This document shows, piece by piece, positions 62,457 to 64,000 of a stretch of DNA of 64,000 bases. The stretch is from HdN1 sp052035295 (GTDB lineage: Bacteria; Pseudomonadota; Gammaproteobacteria; Pseudomonadales; Ketobacteraceae). The notes under the pieces are model-generated. The model had not been told where the DNA came from. It was given only the letters and a program-made list of their open reading frames with translations, and searched no databases. Location of the stretch: positions 39,480-103,479 of the forward strand of contig JBPOHS010000027.1 of the NCBI GenBank assembly GCA_052035295.1, in the 5' to 3' direction. Both the position numbers and the translations under genes were made by a program. Every line of letters begins with the position of its first letter. The stretch's first letter is position 1.

Positions 62457-64000
62457 TCACCGATTTCCGACAGGCTCGATGGCCGGATCCTCACAGCTGG
62501 CGTCCTTGGCCATGATGGGCGGCAGCAACTTGTACATCACCGGCGTGATGATACGGGCGAGCAAGGTCGAACTGATCAAGCCGCCAATCATCACAATGGC
62601 GAGTGGCGAATACAGACCGGATTGCGCCAGCGCCAAGGGCAGCAATCCACCGATCGCCGTAACGGATGTCAACAGCACCGGCAAAAAGCGTAACTCCCCC
62701 GCCCGCTCGATGGCCTCGTTGAGTTCCACGCCACTTTCACGCAGCTGGTTGGTGAAATCCACCAGCAGTATGGAGTTTTTGATCTCGACGCCGATCAACG
62801 CCACCACGCCCAGTATCGCCATATACGACAAGGTATAGCCCGTCACAAATAACGCCAGCACTGCGCCCATGATGCCAAACGGAATCACGCCCACCACGAT
62901 CAGGGTCGAGCGGAAACTGCCGAATTCCAGCACCAGCACCGCAAGAATTCCGAAAATCGCCACCAGTGCCGCCGTGCCCAAACCACTGAAGCTCTTCGAC
63001 GTCGCCTGCGCTTCGCCCCCCTTGTCAAAGCGATAGCCCGCCGGTAATTCGATTTTCGCCAGCTGGTCATAAATCTGTTTGCTGACATTGGCAGTGATAA
63101 AGCCCGGTTGCACATTCGAGGTAACGGTCACCATGCGTTCCCGGTTCAAACGCTCGATACGGTTGGGACTGGCGACCAGGAACGGATCGGCAATCTGCGA
63201 GAGGGAAACGCTGGCCCCCGTGGTGCGACTGGCAAAACGTAGATCATCGAGGCTGTCGAGTTGCGGGTGAGCCTGCATGGGCAGCCTGAGGGTAACGTTA
63301 TATTCATTACCTTCGTCGTCGCGGAACTGGGTAGCCGGGTAGCCGGCAATGGCGATCCGGACTGCCCGATCGATATCCAGACTGGTAATGCCCAACAAAC
63401 CAGCCTTCTCGGTGTCAACACCCAGATCGTAGTCAATCCGCGGCAGTCGCACAGGATTGGTAACATCGCGCGTACCGGCAACGGAATGCATGACCTGCTC
63501 AACCTCTGTTGCCAGTTTGCGCAGCATGTCGATTTTCGGACCCACTATGCGCACGGCCACCGGCGCCTCGATGGGCGGCCCATTCTCGAAACGTTTGATG
63601 ATGATCTGCGCCTCGGCATAGCGGGAAAACGCGTCACGCAAATCCTCGATCAAGCGCGGAGTGTTGACAGGATGCCAGCGATCCAGACTCACGAACACCT
63701 GCCCGGTGCTGGACTTGGTTTCCAACGGAAAGACGTTGTAATAAATGTAGGGGTTACCCTTGCCGATATTACTCATGACACGGGGAACCTCATGGCGCGC
63801 CAACTCATTTTCGACAAAAAGGACTGCACGTTCGGTCGTCGCATGTGATGCGCCTTCAGGCGCTTTGATCGTGATCAGGATCTGCGGTTTGTCTGCCCCC
63901 GGAAACAACGAAAATCCGATTTTGGGTACCAGTGCCAACGACGCCGCCACCAATGCCAGTGACAGCAAGAGGCTGGTTGCGGGTGCATCGAGCGCACGCC
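62457..64000 (-). CDS. RND efflux transporter permease (N-terminal part outside window)
   Basis: The frame is open to the right edge, so only the C-terminal 513 residues or so are visible. They show the second periplasmic porter loop followed by the last transmembrane block: SFRSTLIVVGVIPFGIMGAVLALF, ILGVVALIGVEIKNSILLVDFTNQLRESG, and IGGLISSTLLARIITPVMYKLLPP, typical of the AcrB/HAE1 superfamily. Such pumps expel drugs, solvents, or other small molecules with an adaptor and outer-membrane channel; neither partner is in the window. The substrate is unknown. Confidence 0.93.
   Translation of the reverse strand, partial: RALDAPATSLLLSLALVAASLALVPKIGFSLFPGADKPQILITIKAPEGASHATTERAVLFVENELARHEVPRVMSNIGKGNPYIYYNVFPLETKSSTGQVFVSLDRWHPVNTPRLIEDLRDAFSRYAEAQIIIKRFENGPPIEAPVAVRIVGPKIDMLRKLATEVEQVMHSVAGTRDVTNPVRLPRIDYDLGVDTEKAGLLGITSLDIDRAVRIAIAGYPATQFRDDEGNEYNVTLRLPMQAHPQLDSLDDLRFASRTTGASVSLSQIADPFLVASPNRIERLNRERMVTVTSNVQPGFITANVSKQIYDQLAKIELPAGYRFDKGGEAQATSKSFSGLGTAALVAIFGILAVLVLEFGSFRSTLIVVGVIPFGIMGAVLALFVTGYTLSYMAILGVVALIGVEIKNSILLVDFTNQLRESGVELNEAIERAGELRFLPVLLTSVTAIGGLLPLALAQSGLYSPLAIVMIGGLISSTLLARIITPVMYKLLPPIMAKDASCEDPAIEPVGNR

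Overview
The window looks like a chromosome segment of an aerobic, lipid-using gammaproteobacterium. The signs are a long-type isocitrate lyase, a bacterial fatty acyl-CoA reductase of the wax-ester type, EtfBA, an OlsBA ornithine-lipid pair, branched-chain acid and ketone catabolism (biotin carboxylase subunit plus ScoAB), DbpA, FklB and YdcH. This gene mix recalls marine hydrocarbon/wax-ester bacteria such as Marinobacter, Alcanivorax or Ketobacter, but the genus cannot be fixed from the sequence alone. No rRNA, tRNA, CRISPR array or insertion sequence was seen.

Layout. 1-3.3 kb: end of an acyl-CoA carboxylase biotin subunit, then 3-oxoacid CoA-transferase scoAB. 3.3-6.5 kb (minus): a FIST-domain sensor with a hybrid histidine kinase, a NosP/NahK-like nitric-oxide module. 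6.8-12.2 kb: isocitrate lyase, fatty acyl-CoA reductase, GST-like protein, M23 peptidase. 12.3-17.1 kb (minus): FklB, M61 peptidase, GMC oxidoreductase with a Tat-exported lipoprotein partner. 17.2-35.4 kb (minus): the most unusual part, about 18 kb of closely spaced genes described below. 35.7-37.3 kb: a zinc phospholipase C-like protein and YdcH. 37.5-45.6 kb: etfBA, two chalcone-isomerase-fold proteins, olsBA, an M14 carboxypeptidase, msrA and an SDR. 45.6-51.6 kb: an AraC regulator divergent from an alkyl-DHAP-synthase-like flavoprotein, a GlpD-like dehydrogenase and an FGGY kinase. 51.7-56.5 kb: thioesterase, GH1 beta-glucosidase, acyl-CoA synthetase, Xre/RES toxin-antitoxin pair. 56.6-64 kb: dbpA, a lipoprotein with cysteine-rich repeats, a serine hydrolase and the C-terminal part of an RND pump.

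The 17-35 kb cluster appears to be an undescribed, signal-controlled transmembrane electron conduit. In transcription order it encodes a HbpS/GlcG-like lipoprotein, an outer-membrane beta-barrel, a 10-haem cytochrome fused to an LVIVD propeller, a 5-haem c554-like cytochrome (one site is CX4CH), a PP2C phosphatase, a membrane-anchored double-FHA protein, a flavoprotein fused to two cyclic-nucleotide-binding domains and a four-cluster ferredoxin, a b-type cytochrome, an FHA-like domain fused across the inner membrane to a 10-haem cytochrome, a parvulin chaperone and a membrane coiled-coil protein. Read as a path, electrons could run between NAD(P)H, FAD, Fe-S clusters, haem b, inner-membrane-anchored haem c, soluble or anchored haem c and the outer membrane. 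The FHA/PP2C and cNMP modules suggest control by Ser/Thr phosphorylation and second messengers. The direction of flow and the terminal donor or acceptor are unknown.

A second theme is lipid assembly and turnover: fatty alcohol formation (FAR), acyl-CoA activation, ornithine lipids, and a kinase/dehydrogenase/AGPS-like/SDR set that could make or break ether-linked glycerolipids.
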